A stretch of 64,000 nt of DNA from Actinomadura luzonensis (GTDB lineage Bacteria; Actinomycetota; Actinomycetes; Streptosporangiales; Streptosporangiaceae). The stretch is from contig NZ_JAKRKC020000001.1 of the NCBI RefSeq assembly GCF_022664455.2, forward strand, positions 4,407,001-4,471,000, written 5' to 3'. How positions within the stretch are numbered: position 1 is the first letter of the stretch; the number at the start of each line of letters is the position of its first letter. The notes beneath the pieces are model-generated. The model was not told the origin of the DNA and ran no database searches. It saw only the letters and a list, made by a program, of their open reading frames with translations. A program made the position numbers and the translations under genes. Positions 9,546 through 19,418 of the stretch are shown in pieces.

Positions 9546-10061
9546 ATGAGGACGCGGACGGCCGGCGCCGGGCTCGGCCTCCTGGCCTCGGCGCCGGTGT
9601 GCCTGCTCGGCACCTGGGAGGGGACGGCGCCGTGCGGCCTGTGGTGGAGCGCCGGCGCCTGGCTGGCCGTGGCGGCGGCGGCCCTGGCCTACCGGGACGT
9701 CGCCGCGCACGGCCGCCGCGCCCTGCCCGCGGCCGCCATGGCGCTGCTCGGCGTGGTCGCCTCGGCGGGGACGGTGGAGGCGACGCTGCGGGCGGCGGGC
9801 GAGCACCTGCTCGCCGGGCAGCCGGGGTTGCTGCTCGCCCTGGTGTGCGGGGCGGCGGCGGGCGTGGCGGGGCTGGCGTGGGCGGGCGGCCGGGCGGGGC
9901 TCGTCCCGCCGCCGGCCGCCGTGCTGGCCACGGCCGCGACGCTGCTGAGCACGCTCACCGCCGACCCCGCCGCCCCCTATCTCCTCGGCGCCGGGCCGCT
10001 CGGCGCCGTCCTGCTGGTCGAAGCGCTCCGACCGGGCGCACGGAAGGGACAAGCGACATGA
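9546..10061 (+). CDS. Integral membrane protein of unknown function
   Basis: A 171-residue, highly hydrophobic protein with about five membrane helices (near 7-25, 34-50, 58-78, 90-112 and 122-160) and no enzyme motif. Its stop overlaps the next start (ATGA at 10058-10061), so it is translationally coupled to the following membrane gene and then the multicopper oxidase. No family is recognised. Confidence 0.7.
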   Translation: MRTRTAGAGLGLLASAPVCLLGTWEGTAPCGLWWSAGAWLAVAAAALAYRDVAAHGRRALPAAAMALLGVVASAGTVEATLRAAGEHLLAGQPGLLLALVCGAAAGVAGLAWAGGRAGLVPPPAAVLATAATLLSTLTADPAAPYLLGAGPLGAVLLVEALRPGARKGQAT

Positions 10062-10516
10062 GAACGGTGTACAAGGTGCTCGCGTACGCGATCGCCGTGG
10101 AGGTCGCCGTGCAGGCGATGGCGATCGTGCTCGCGGTCGCGGGCCTCGGCAAGTGGGTGTCGGCGGGCAACGTGTTCGACAAGTCGGTGATGGAGAGCGA
10201 CCAGTTCGCCTTTCCCGAGGTCATCGGCATCATCGTGCACGGGCTCAACGGCGGCGTGGTGATCCCCGCCCTGGCGCTGATCCTCCTGGTGGTCTCCTTC
10301 TTCGCCCGGGTGCCGGGCGGGGTGAAGGTCGCCGCGCTGGTGCTGGCGCTGGTCGCCGCGCAGGCGATGCTCGGCTACGCCGGGCACGACCTGCCGATGC
10401 TGGGGGCGCTGCACGGCCTGAACGCGATGGTGCTGTTCACCGCCGCCCTGGCGGCGGGCCGCCGGGCGCGCAGGCCGGCCGCCGTGGCGGGGACGCCGGC
10501 CGGCACCGCGGTCTGA
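10058..10516 (+). CDS. Four-helix membrane protein of unknown function
   Basis: A 152-residue product with hydrophobic segments near 8-28, 52-80, 86-103 and 112-132. The loop segment KWVSAGNVFDKSVMESDQFAFPEVIG and conserved-looking histidines (HGLNGG, GHDLPMLGALHGLNA) recall small actinobacterial DUF6220-like membrane proteins; that resemblance is from memory and weak. It is coupled by overlap to the gene before and lies one base from the multicopper oxidase, so it may help deliver electrons or metal to it, or sense redox state. Confidence 0.7.
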   Translation: MRTVYKVLAYAIAVEVAVQAMAIVLAVAGLGKWVSAGNVFDKSVMESDQFAFPEVIGIIVHGLNGGVVIPALALILLVVSFFARVPGGVKVAALVLALVAAQAMLGYAGHDLPMLGALHGLNAMVLFTAALAAGRRARRPAAVAGTPAGTAV

Positions 10517-10517
10517 G

Positions 10518-11972
10518 ATGGCGCTCCCCCGCCGGCTCCGGCTCGCCGTGTCCGCCGGCGCGGCGCTGGCCGTCGTGGTGCCGCTGGCCTGGCTGTGGCG
10601 GGCGAGCCTGCTGCCGCCGGCGTACTCGGTGATGAGCATGGGGTACGCCGACGACGGCGGGGCGCGGGCGCACCGCCCGGCGGCCGTCCGCGACATCAGG
10701 AGCCTGGTCGCCGACCCGCGCCGCGCGCCGGACGTCCAGGTGACGCTCACCGCCCGCAGGGAGCGTTTCCGGCTGGCCTCCGGGCGCGAGAGCGACGGCT
10801 ACACGCTGAACGGCCGCTCCCCCGGCCCCGAGATCACCGCCGTGCGAGGGCAGCTCGTGCAGGTGCGGCTGGTCAACGCCTCGGTGCCCGGCGGGGTCAC
10901 GCTGCACTGGCACGGCGTGGACGTGCCGGGCGCCGAGGACGGCGTGGCCGGCGTCACCCAGGACGCGGTGCCGCCCGGCGGCTCGTACGTCTACCGCTTC
11001 GTCGCCCGGCAGGCCGGGACGTTCTGGTACCACTCCCACCAGCTCTCGCACGAGCAGGTGGCGGGCGGGCTGCTCGGCGCGCTGGTGGTCCGGCCCGCGG
11101 CGGCGCCCGGCCCCGGGGCCGATGTGGTCGCGCTGACCCACCTCTACGACGGCGTCCGCACGGTGAACGGGTCGGCGTCCGACCTGCGGATCACGGGCGC
11201 GCGGGCCCGGGTGCGGGTGATCAACACCGACAACGGCCCGATGCCGGTCTGGGTCACCGGGGGCGTGGCCCGGCTGGTCGCCGTGGACGGCACGGACCTG
11301 CACGGGCCGGGCCCGATCGGGCGGGCGGCGGTGCTGGTGACCTCGGGGGGCCGCGCCGACCTGGAGGTGGCCGTGCCGGCCGGCGGGGCGGCGCGGGTGC
11401 AGATCGGCGGGCCGCTGTCGGTGGTGGTGGCCGCGTCCGCCGCCGTCCGGCCGCCGCCCCCGGCGCCGCGCCCGCCGGCCACCCTGGACCTGCTGGCCTA
11501 CGGCACGCCCGCGCCGGCGCCCTTCGACGCCTCCCGGCCGGACCGGGTCTTCCGCTACGCGATGGGCCGCCGTCCCGGCTTCCTGGACGGGGTGCCGGGC
11601 CTGTACTGGACGGTCAACGGCCACCTGTTCCCCGACGTGCCGATGTTCGTGGTGGCCGAGGGCGACCTGGTGCGCATGACGGTCGTCAACGACAGCGGCG
11701 AGGTGCATCCGATGCACCTGCACGGCCACCACGCGCTGGTGCTGTCGCGCGACGGCGTCCCGGCGACCGGCGGCCCGTGGTGGGTGGACTCGCTGAACGT
11801 CGAGGACGGCGAGTCGTACGAGCTGGCCTTTCGCGCGGACAACCCGGGCGTGTGGGTCGACCACTGCCACAACCTGCCGCACGCCGTGCAGGGCCTCATG
11901 GTGCACCTCATGTACGAGGGCGTCGCCACGCCGTTCGTGGCCGGCGGGCCGGCGGGCAACGCCGCCGAATGA
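10518..11972 (+). CDS. Multicopper oxidase family protein
   Basis: 484 residues with an N-terminal uncleaved or Sec-type hydrophobic segment (about 8-30). All four copper-ligand clusters are visible: TLHWHGVD, FWYHSHQLSHEQ, HPMHLHGHH and WVDHCHNLPHAVQGLM. The last contains the HCH expected for the type 1/type 3 centre. The overall layout is cupredoxin domains 1-2-3 as in laccases and copper oxidases. The likely site is the cell surface. It is the last gene of the run 8826-11972, which suggests control by the adjacent two-component system. The physiological substrate (Cu(I), phenolics or others) cannot be told. Confidence 0.92.
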   Translation: MALPRRLRLAVSAGAALAVVVPLAWLWRASLLPPAYSVMSMGYADDGGARAHRPAAVRDIRSLVADPRRAPDVQVTLTARRERFRLASGRESDGYTLNGRSPGPEITAVRGQLVQVRLVNASVPGGVTLHWHGVDVPGAEDGVAGVTQDAVPPGGSYVYRFVARQAGTFWYHSHQLSHEQVAGGLLGALVVRPAAAPGPGADVVALTHLYDGVRTVNGSASDLRITGARARVRVINTDNGPMPVWVTGGVARLVAVDGTDLHGPGPIGRAAVLVTSGGRADLEVAVPAGGAARVQIGGPLSVVVAASAAVRPPPPAPRPPATLDLLAYGTPAPAPFDASRPDRVFRYAMGRRPGFLDGVPGLYWTVNGHLFPDVPMFVVAEGDLVRMTVVNDSGEVHPMHLHGHHALVLSRDGVPATGGPWWVDSLNVEDGESYELAFRADNPGVWVDHCHNLPHAVQGLMVHLMYEGVATPFVAGGPAGNAAE

Positions 11973-11988
11973 CGCCGGACAGGGCGGC

Positions 11989-12996
11989 TCAGCCGGGCGG
12001 GGCGGTGCTGGCGCGCAGGATGAGCGTGGTGGCCAGCTCGATGCGGGTGCCCGCGGGCCCGCGCGGGTGGGTCAGCTCCTCGCTGATGAGCCGCACGGCC
12101 TCGTTCGCCATCTCGTCGAGCGGCTGGCGGACGGTGGTGAGCGGCGGCGACATCGTCTCGCACAGCGGCGAGTCGTCGAACCCCACGACCGACAGCTCGC
12201 CGGGCACCCGCACCCCGCGCTCGGCGGCGGCCTGGTAGACGCCCGCGGCCTGGAGGTCGGAGCCGGCGAAGACGGCGCTCGGCGGGTCGTCGCGGTCGAG
12301 CAGCTCGGCCCCGTTCCGCTTGCCGCCGGAGACGAGGAAGTCGCCGTAGCGGGTCAGCCCGGGGTCGGGCTCGATGCCGAACGTGCGGTGGGCGGCGAGG
12401 TAGCCCTCGTAGCGGTCGAGCGTGCACTGCACGTCGAGCGGGCCGCCGATGAAGCCGATCCGGGTGTGGCCGAGCTCCAGCAGGTGGGTGGTGGCGAGCA
12501 CGCCGCCGTTCCAGTTGGTGGCGCCGACGGTGGACAGGCGCGGGTCGCGCTGGCCGACCGGGTCGAGCAGGACCAGCGGGACGTGCAGCAGCTCCTCGAT
12601 GGCCCGGATCTCCTCGGCGTTGGCGCGCGAGAGCACCAGCACGATGCCGTCGGTGCCGCGCTTGCGCATGATGCCGATCCAGCGCCGCAGGTCGAAGTCG
12701 GGCCGCGCGGAGGAGGTGATGACCAGCGAGAACCCCCAGCGGGCGGCCGCCTTCTCGGCGCCGCCGACGACGACCTGCGACCACGGCGAGCCGAGCCCGT
12801 CGATGAGCAGGTCGACGATGCCCACCCGGGGGGTGGTGGGCGGGCGCGGGGTCTCGTAGCCGAAGGCGCGCACCGCCTCCAGGACCTTGTCCCTGGTGGC
12901 GGCCGAGACGTGCTTCTTGCCGCTCAGCACCTTGGACACCGTGGGGACCGACACTCCGGCTGCCGCCGCGACGTCCGCGAGCGTGGCTCGGCGCAC
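11989..12996 (-). CDS. LacI-family transcriptional regulator of the GH3/GH42 genes
   Basis: 335 residues from the GTG at 12996, with GGAGG 11 bases upstream. The HTH is RRATLADVAAAAGVSVPTVSKVLSGKKHVSAATRDKVLEAVRAFGYE, residues about 2-48. The periplasmic-binding-protein-like ligand domain follows, with VVLLDPVG, RIGFIGGP and VVGFDDSPLCETMSPPLTTVRQP. The upstream open extension to 13146 carries the operator boxes and is not coding. It is divergent from GH3 and GH42 glycosidase genes, the classic arrangement for a sugar-responsive repressor. The inducer is probably an oligosaccharide that those enzymes cleave. Confidence 0.9.
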   Translation of the reverse strand: MRRATLADVAAAAGVSVPTVSKVLSGKKHVSAATRDKVLEAVRAFGYETPRPPTTPRVGIVDLLIDGLGSPWSQVVVGGAEKAAARWGFSLVITSSARPDFDLRRWIGIMRKRGTDGIVLVLSRANAEEIRAIEELLHVPLVLLDPVGQRDPRLSTVGATNWNGGVLATTHLLELGHTRIGFIGGPLDVQCTLDRYEGYLAAHRTFGIEPDPGLTRYGDFLVSGGKRNGAELLDRDDPPSAVFAGSDLQAAGVYQAAAERGVRVPGELSVVGFDDSPLCETMSPPLTTVRQPLDEMANEAVRLISEELTHPRGPAGTRIELATTLILRASTAPPG

Positions 12997-13016
12997 GGAA
13001 ATCTCGCACCTCCACA

Positions 13017-13179
13017 ACTTTTCGGAAAGTATCGGAAAGCCTGGTAGCCCCGTTGAGCTGGGACAACCGCGGCCATGCCGCTCCCGTACTGGATCTGTTG
13101 ACATTACTACGAGCGGCAGCCTACCGTAACGCTTCGGCAATGTCACGGTAATATTTCGGAAAGTTAGCCGGAAACTTTC
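13017..13179. promoter_or_regulatory. Repeated operator-like boxes between the LacI and GH3 genes
   Basis: The motif CGGAAAG occurs at 13023, 13033 and 13157. ACTTTTCGGAAAGT at 13017-13030 is a palindrome with arms ACTTT/AAAGT around a TCGG centre. At 13159-13179, GAAAGTT and AACTTTC form a second inverted repeat with a seven-base spacer. One site lies by the repressor's own start and the other between the GH3 promoter and its start codon, as expected for autoregulation plus repression. Binding by the adjacent LacI protein is inferred. Confidence 0.6.
13098..13127 (+). promoter_or_regulatory. Predicted promoter of the GH3-GH42 operon
   Basis: A perfect -35 TTGACA at 13098-13103 is followed, 18 bases later, by TACCGT at 13122-13127, which fits the actinobacterial TANNNT -10 pattern. 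Transcription would start near 13134, upstream of the second operator palindrome. Confidence 0.55.
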
Positions 13180-13193
13180 TGTCGGGGTTGGTG

Positions 13194-15491
13194 ATGGTCA
13201 TGCTTGAGGAACGCCGGGAGCGGCGGGTCAGGGAACTGGTCGCGGAGATGACGCTGGAGGAGAAGCTCGCCCAGCTCGTGGGCGTGTGGCTGAACGTCAA
13301 CCGCGACGAGGGGGTGGTCGCGCCGCTCCAGGACTCGATGCAGGGCGAGGAGGTGGCGTTCGAGGAGTTCGCCCGGCAGGGCCTCGGTCAGATCACCCGC
13401 CACTACGGCACCCGCCCGGTCGAGCCGCTGCGGGCGAGCGGCGCGCTGGCCGCCCGCCAGCGGTGGCTGCGCGACAAGACCCGGCTCGGGATCCCCGCGC
13501 TGGCCCACGAGGAGTGCCTGACGGGGGTGGCCGCCTGGCGGGCCGCGGTCTACCCGGTGCCGCCCGCGTGGGGGGCCTCGTTCGACCCCGGGCTGGTCGA
13601 GCGGATGGCGGCCGCGATCGGCGCGGACCTGCGGCTGCTCGGCGTGCACCAGGGCCTCGCGCCCGTGCTGGACGTGATCCGCGACCAGCGGTGGGGCCGG
13701 GTCGAGGAGTGCGTCTCGGAGGACCCGTACGAGGTGGCCACCATCGGCGCGGCCTACGTGCGCGGCCTGCAGTCGGCGGGCGTGATCGCCACGCTCAAGC
13801 ACTTCGTCGGCTACTCCAACTCCCGGGCCGGCCGCAACCTGGCGCCGGTGCACGCCGGGCCGCGCGAGGTGGCCGACACGCTGCTGTTCCCCTTCGAGGT
13901 CGCGGTGCGCGACGCCGGCGCCGGCTCGGTCATGAACTCCTACGCCGAGATCGACGGCGTCCCGATGGCCGCCGACGCCCACTACCTGACGCGTGTGCTG
14001 CGCGAGGAGTGGGGCTTCGAGGGCACCGTCGTCGCCGACTACTTCTCGGTGGCGTTCCTGCACACCCTGCACGCCGTCGCCGAGGACGCCGAGGACGCCG
14101 CCGTGCAGGCGCTCACCGCGGGCATCGACGTCGAGCTGCCGACCGGCGTGGCGTACCTGGAGCCGCTGCGGGACGCCGTCGGCTCCGGCCGGGTCGACGA
14201 GGCGCTGGTGGACCGGGCGCTGCTGCGCGTGCTGCGGCAGAAGGCCCGGCTCGGGCTGCTCGACGACGACTACGAGCCGGCCGAACCCGGCGGGCCCGTG
14301 GACCTCGACGGCCCCGGCGCGCGCGAGGTCGCGCGGCTGCTGGCCGAGGAGTCGGTGGTGCTGCTGGCCAACGACGGCGTGCTGCCGCTCGGCGACGCCG
14401 CCGGCCGCCGGCTGGCCGTGGTCGGGCCCAACGCCGACGACGTGGCCGCGCTGTTCGGCTGCTACTCCTTCGTCCAGCACGTGCTGCCGCACTTCCCCGG
14501 CGTCGAGCCGGGCATCGCCGCGCCGACGCTGCTGGAGGCCCTGCGCGCCGAGTTCCCCGGCGCGGTGATCGAGACGGCGCGCGGCACCGGCGTGGACGAC
14601 GGCGACCGGTCGGGCATCCCGGCCGCCGCCCGCCTGGCCGCCGGCTCGGACGTGGCGATCGTGGTGCTCGGCGACCGGTCGGGGCTGTTCGGGCGGGGCA
14701 CGTCCGGCGAGGGCTGCGACGCGGAGAGCCTGGAGCTGCCCGGCGCGCAGCGCGAGCTGGCCGAGGCGGTCATCGCCACCGGCACGCCGACCGTGGTGGT
14801 GCTGATGACCGGGCGCGGCTACGCGGTGCCCGGCCTGCTGCGCGACGCCGCCGCCGTCGTGCAGGCGTTCTTCCCCGGCGAGGAGGGCGCGGGCGCGATC
14901 GCCCGGGTGCTGAGCGGGGCGGTCAACCCGTCCGGGCGGCTGCCGATGAGCCTGCCGCGGTCGGCCGCCGGGCAGCCGTACAGCTACCTGCACCCGAAGC
15001 TGGGCGGGGCCGGGTCGGTCAGCAACGTCGATCCCGCGCCCGCGCTGCCGTTCGGGCACGGGCTCAGCTACACCTCCTTCGCCTACGGCGGCATGACCGC
15101 CGCCGCAACGGCCCCCACCGGCGGCTCGATCACCTGCTCGGTGACGGTCCGCAACGCCGGCGACCGGCGCGGCGCCGAGGTCGTCCAGCTCTACGCCGCC
15201 GACCGCGTCGCCTCGGTGACCCGCCCGGTCGCCCAGCTCGTCGGGTACGCCCGCGTCGAGCTCGGCCCCGGCGAGAGCGCCAGGGTCGGCTTCGAGGTCC
15301 CGGCCCGGCTGCTGGCCTTCACCGGCCGCGACGGCCGGCGCGTGGTGGAGCCCGGCGAGGTCGGGCTGTCGGTCCGCCGCTCGGTGGCGGACGTCGTCGA
15401 GGAGCGGACGGTGACGCTGACCGGCCCCGTCCACGAGATCACCGGCGCCGAGCCGCGCCTGACCGCCGTGACCGTCGAGCAGGAGCTTTGA
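13194..15491 (+). CDS. Glycoside hydrolase family 3 (beta-glucosidase/beta-xylosidase type), cytoplasmic
   Basis: About 765 residues with no signal peptide. The GH3 N-terminal barrel contains DVIRDQRWGRVEECVSEDPYEVA and TLKHFVGYSNSRAGRNLAPVH. The predicted nucleophile is Asp282 in TVVADYFSV. The C-terminal sandwich domain (LAEESVVLLANDGVLPL, SGLFGRGTSGEGCD) and a final fibronectin III-like domain (LPFGHGLSYTSFAYG onward) complete the usual multi-domain GH3. Starts TTG 13188, GTG 13191, ATG 13194 and ATG 13200 are all in frame behind a GGGG; I take 13194. It is separated by two bases from GH42, so one operon. Exact specificity is not readable. Confidence 0.92.
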   Translation: MVMLEERRERRVRELVAEMTLEEKLAQLVGVWLNVNRDEGVVAPLQDSMQGEEVAFEEFARQGLGQITRHYGTRPVEPLRASGALAARQRWLRDKTRLGIPALAHEECLTGVAAWRAAVYPVPPAWGASFDPGLVERMAAAIGADLRLLGVHQGLAPVLDVIRDQRWGRVEECVSEDPYEVATIGAAYVRGLQSAGVIATLKHFVGYSNSRAGRNLAPVHAGPREVADTLLFPFEVAVRDAGAGSVMNSYAEIDGVPMAADAHYLTRVLREEWGFEGTVVADYFSVAFLHTLHAVAEDAEDAAVQALTAGIDVELPTGVAYLEPLRDAVGSGRVDEALVDRALLRVLRQKARLGLLDDDYEPAEPGGPVDLDGPGAREVARLLAEESVVLLANDGVLPLGDAAGRRLAVVGPNADDVAALFGCYSFVQHVLPHFPGVEPGIAAPTLLEALRAEFPGAVIETARGTGVDDGDRSGIPAAARLAAGSDVAIVVLGDRSGLFGRGTSGEGCDAESLELPGAQRELAEAVIATGTPTVVVLMTGRGYAVPGLLRDAAAVVQAFFPGEEGAGAIARVLSGAVNPSGRLPMSLPRSAAGQPYSYLHPKLGGAGSVSNVDPAPALPFGHGLSYTSFAYGGMTAAATAPTGGSITCSVTVRNAGDRRGAEVVQLYAADRVASVTRPVAQLVGYARVELGPGESARVGFEVPARLLAFTGRDGRRVVEPGEVGLSVRRSVADVVEERTVTLTGPVHEITGAEPRLTAVTVEQEL

Positions 15492-15493
15492 GC

Positions 15494-17518
15494 ATGACCC
15501 GCATGGACGCCTTCCGCCGCCGGATGCAGGGCCTCGCCTACGGCGGCGACTACAACCCCGAGCAGTGGGACCGCGAGGTCTGGCTGGAGGACGTGCGCCT
15601 GATGCGCGAGGCCGGGGTGAACATCGTCTCGCTCGGCGTGTTCGCGTGGGCGTCGCTGGAGCCGGAGCCGGGCAGGTACGAGTTCGGCTGGATGGACGAG
15701 GTCATGGACCTCCTGCACGCCCACGGCATCAGCGTCAACCTGGCCACCCCCACCGCGGCCCCGCCCGTCTGGCTGACCCACCTGCACCCCGAGGTGTTCC
15801 CGATCAGGGAGGACGGCCACCCGTTCGGCTTCGGCAACCGCCTCCAGTACGACCCCTCCTCCCCGATCTACCGCGAGTACGCGGCGAACATCACCACCAG
15901 GCTGGCCGAGCGCTACTCCTTCCACCCGGCCCTCGCGATGTGGCACATCAGCAACGAGTACGGCCCGACCGCCTACAACGAGGCGGCCGCGGTCAGCTTC
16001 CGCCGCTGGCTGCGCCGCAGGTACGGCACCCTCGACCGGCTCAACGAGGCGTGGACCACCCGCTTCTGGGGCCAGGTCTACACCGACTGGGAGCAGATCG
16101 ACGTCCCGCACATCCCGCGCACCTGGATGAACCCCACCCGCCGCCTCGACTTCAAGCGCTTCACCTCCGACGCGCTGCTGGAGTGCTATCTGGCCGAGCG
16201 CGACATCGTCCGCTCCTTCCGCGACGACGTGCCGGTGATGACCAACTTCATGCGCTTCTACCGGCACGCCGACTACTGGAAGTGGGCGCCGGAGGAGGAC
16301 GCGGCGGCGCTCGACATCTACCCGAACCCGGCCGACGCCGACTCCCACGTCTCGGCGGCGTTCAACTTCGACCTGTTCCGCTCGCTGAAGGGCGGGCAGC
16401 CGTGGATGCTGATGGAGCAGTCCAGCAGCGCCGTCAGCCAGTGGCGGCTCAACGTGGTCAAGGAGCCGGGGCGGATGCGGCTCGGCTCGCTGCAGGCGCT
16501 GTCGCGGGCCTCGGACTCGGTGATGTTCTTCCAGTGGCGGGCCAGCCGGGGCGGGCAGGAGCGCTTCCACTCGGCGATGCTGCCGCACTCGGGGCCGGAC
16601 TCGCGGACGTTCCGCGAGATCAAGGACCTCGGGCGGGAGCTGAAGCTGCTGGCGCCGCTCGCGGGCACCACCTCCCGCGCGGAGATCGCGATCCTGTTCG
16701 ACTGGGACGGCTGGTGGGGGCTGGAAGAGGTCTTCGGCCTGCCGCGCAGCGACTTCAGCTACACCGACACGGTGATGCGGCACTACACGCCGCTGTGGGA
16801 GCGGCACCACGCGGTGGACGTGGTGTCGGCGGCCTCGCCGCTGGAGGGGTACAAGGTGCTGGTGGTGCCGAACGCGTACCTGATCGACGACGAGGGCGTG
16901 CGGCGGATCACCGAGTTCGCCCGCTCCGGCGGCACCGTGCTCATGTCGTTCTTCTCGGGCGTCGTGGACGGCGACAACCGGGTCCGCCTGGACGGCTACC
17001 CGGGGGCGTTCCGCGAGCTGATCGGCGCCAAGATCGACGAGTACTGGCCGGCCCGGCCGCACGAGAGCTTCACCGTCGAGTTCGCCGACGGCTCCGCCTG
17101 CACCTCCACCTGGTGGCGGGAGGACCTGCACCTGGAGAGCGGCAAGGCGCTGGCCACCTACCGGGACGGGCTGCTGGCGGGCCGGGCCGCCGTCGTCGAG
17201 AACCGCTACGGCGCCGGCCGGGTCGTCTACGTCGCGACGCTGCTGGCGGAGGCGGCCTTCGACGACCTGGTGGCGGACACGGTCGAGACGGCGGGCGTGC
17301 GCCCGCGCTTCCCCGGCGTGCCCGCGCACGTGGAGTGCGCGGTGCGGGGCGACGAGCGGCACGAGTACGTGTTCCTGCTCAACCACAGCGGCGAGGAGGG
17401 CGCGTCGGTGCCGCTGGCCGGCGAGGGCACGGACCTGCTCACCGGCCGGGAGGTGCGCGGGCGGGTGGAGCTGGCGCCGCTCGGCGCGGCGGTCGTCCAG
17501 GTGGCCCGCCCCGCCTGA
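15494..17518 (+). CDS. Glycoside hydrolase family 42 beta-galactosidase
   Basis: 674 residues, with no signal peptide, so cytoplasmic. The start is the ATG at 15494, two bases after the GH3 stop. The N-terminal YGGDYNPEQWDREVWLEDVRLMREAGVN is diagnostic of family 42. Acid/base Glu155 lies in WHISNEYGPTAYNE and nucleophile Glu308 in PWMLMEQSSSAVSQW. A trimerisation domain (EIAILFDWDGWWGLE onward) and a small C-terminal domain follow. With GH3 it probably completes intracellular breakdown of plant-derived galactosides. No transporter is in this operon, so substrate must enter through a system encoded elsewhere. Confidence 0.95.
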   Translation: MTRMDAFRRRMQGLAYGGDYNPEQWDREVWLEDVRLMREAGVNIVSLGVFAWASLEPEPGRYEFGWMDEVMDLLHAHGISVNLATPTAAPPVWLTHLHPEVFPIREDGHPFGFGNRLQYDPSSPIYREYAANITTRLAERYSFHPALAMWHISNEYGPTAYNEAAAVSFRRWLRRRYGTLDRLNEAWTTRFWGQVYTDWEQIDVPHIPRTWMNPTRRLDFKRFTSDALLECYLAERDIVRSFRDDVPVMTNFMRFYRHADYWKWAPEEDAAALDIYPNPADADSHVSAAFNFDLFRSLKGGQPWMLMEQSSSAVSQWRLNVVKEPGRMRLGSLQALSRASDSVMFFQWRASRGGQERFHSAMLPHSGPDSRTFREIKDLGRELKLLAPLAGTTSRAEIAILFDWDGWWGLEEVFGLPRSDFSYTDTVMRHYTPLWERHHAVDVVSAASPLEGYKVLVVPNAYLIDDEGVRRITEFARSGGTVLMSFFSGVVDGDNRVRLDGYPGAFRELIGAKIDEYWPARPHESFTVEFADGSACTSTWWREDLHLESGKALATYRDGLLAGRAAVVENRYGAGRVVYVATLLAEAAFDDLVADTVETAGVRPRFPGVPAHVECAVRGDERHEYVFLLNHSGEEGASVPLAGEGTDLLTGREVRGRVELAPLGAAVVQVARPA

Positions 17519-17540
17519 CCAGGCGCCCGGCGGCGGGGAG

Positions 17541-17581
17541 CGCTGCGCCTGAGCGTCCGGGAGGTCAGGCGAGGCGCAGCG
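17541..17581. terminator. Candidate bidirectional hairpin between convergent genes
   Basis: CGCTGCGCC at 17541-17549 pairs with GGCGCAGCG at 17573-17581 across a 23-base loop that contains a further CCTGA/TCAGG pairing. It lies between the GH42 stop and the stop of the convergent membrane-protein gene. Confidence 0.35.
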
Positions 17582-18059
17582 ACACCGCGGAACCCGGCAT
17601 CAGGGCCAGGAACGCGCACAGCGCCACGTACAGGCCGAGCACCAGCCCGCGGCGCCACCATTCGACGCCGCGGGCGGTGGCGAGGACCGCGAACGGGTAG
17701 GCGAACACGCCCGCCAGCAGGATCGCCACGCCCACGAGGTCGCCGACGAGCACCCGCACGGGCAGCAGGAAGACGGGCGCGGCCAGGGCGACCGGCCAGG
17801 CGGGGCGCACCCGCAGCAGGTGCAGCAGCGGCCAGGCCAGCACGAGCGTCGCCCACCACCCCGGCTCCGCCACGCCGGGCGACGCCGGCGGCGCGGCGTC
17901 GCCGCCCAGGGCGAACAGGAGCAGCGTCCATCCGGCGTACGCCAGCGGAAGGACGGCCCCGGCCAGCCCCGCGAGCGCCACCTGCTGGGCCAGGCGCTCC
18001 CGGGCGGACTCCTCCAGCGACGTCGCCAGGTTCACATTGTCAACATTGCAGCACGACAT
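17565..18059 (-). CDS. Integral membrane protein of unknown function
   Basis: 164 residues with about four hydrophobic helices: near 28-52, 68-82, 88-120 and 135-158. Between the first two is a proline/alanine loop. No conserved family motif is recognised. The start is uncertain. The ATG at 18059 gives MSCCNVDNVNLATSLEE, but its first codons (AAT, GTT, AAT) are atypically AT-ending, and the GTG at 18035 would begin exactly at NLATSLEESARERLAQQ. Confidence 0.6.
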   Translation of the reverse strand: MSCCNVDNVNLATSLEESARERLAQQVALAGLAGAVLPLAYAGWTLLLFALGGDAAPPASPGVAEPGWWATLVLAWPLLHLLRVRPAWPVALAAPVFLLPVRVLVGDLVGVAILLAGVFAYPFAVLATARGVEWWRRGLVLGLYVALCAFLALMPGSAVSLRLA

Positions 18060-18100
18060 GCCCGATGACCAGATGCGCGCGCAAGACGCGCGCGGAAGAA

Positions 18101-18126
18101 CACCGGCCGCGGGCCGGCCGCCGGTG
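18101..18126 (-). terminator. Candidate hairpin downstream of the sigma factor gene
   Basis: CACCGGC at 18101-18107 pairs with GCCGGTG at 18120-18126. A second hairpin (GCGCGC arms near 18075-18092) lies next to it. No T-run follows, as is common in high-GC actinomycetes, so function is inferred from position. Confidence 0.35.
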
Positions 18127-18205
18127 CGATCAGCGGGCCCGTGCGGCGCATCTCGGCGCCCGTGTGCGCGGCCCTTCTCACCACCGGCGGAACACCCCCC
18201 ACCTC

Positions 18206-18253
18206 ATGCCCGGTACGGCTGAATGCCCGGTGCGTCTTGGATGCCCGGTGCGG

Positions 18254-18258
<5 letters not shown>
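18206..18258. repeat. Tandem 17-18 base repeat running into the sigma factor stop codon
   Basis: Three near-identical units begin ATGCCCGGT at 18206, 18223 and 18241, each followed by (A/G)CG. The last unit runs through the stop codon (18254-18256) of the sigma factor gene on the opposite strand. It looks like recent slippage duplication in the 3' untranslated region. Confidence 0.7.
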
Positions 18259-19225
<967 letters not shown>

Positions 19226-19418
19226 AACACTCTCCTCGCTCGCGTTGGACGGACGCACGGAACACGTGTGGAGGATGTGACTACGGCATCGCCACCTTTG
19301 CGAACGAACGGCGCACAAACGGGTATATCGCGGAGAAACAAGTGGCCGGGTGGCCGCCATTACCACGCTACCCAACCGGGGTGGGTCACCGGCACGTTCG
19401 GCCCGCCGGAGGGCGTGT

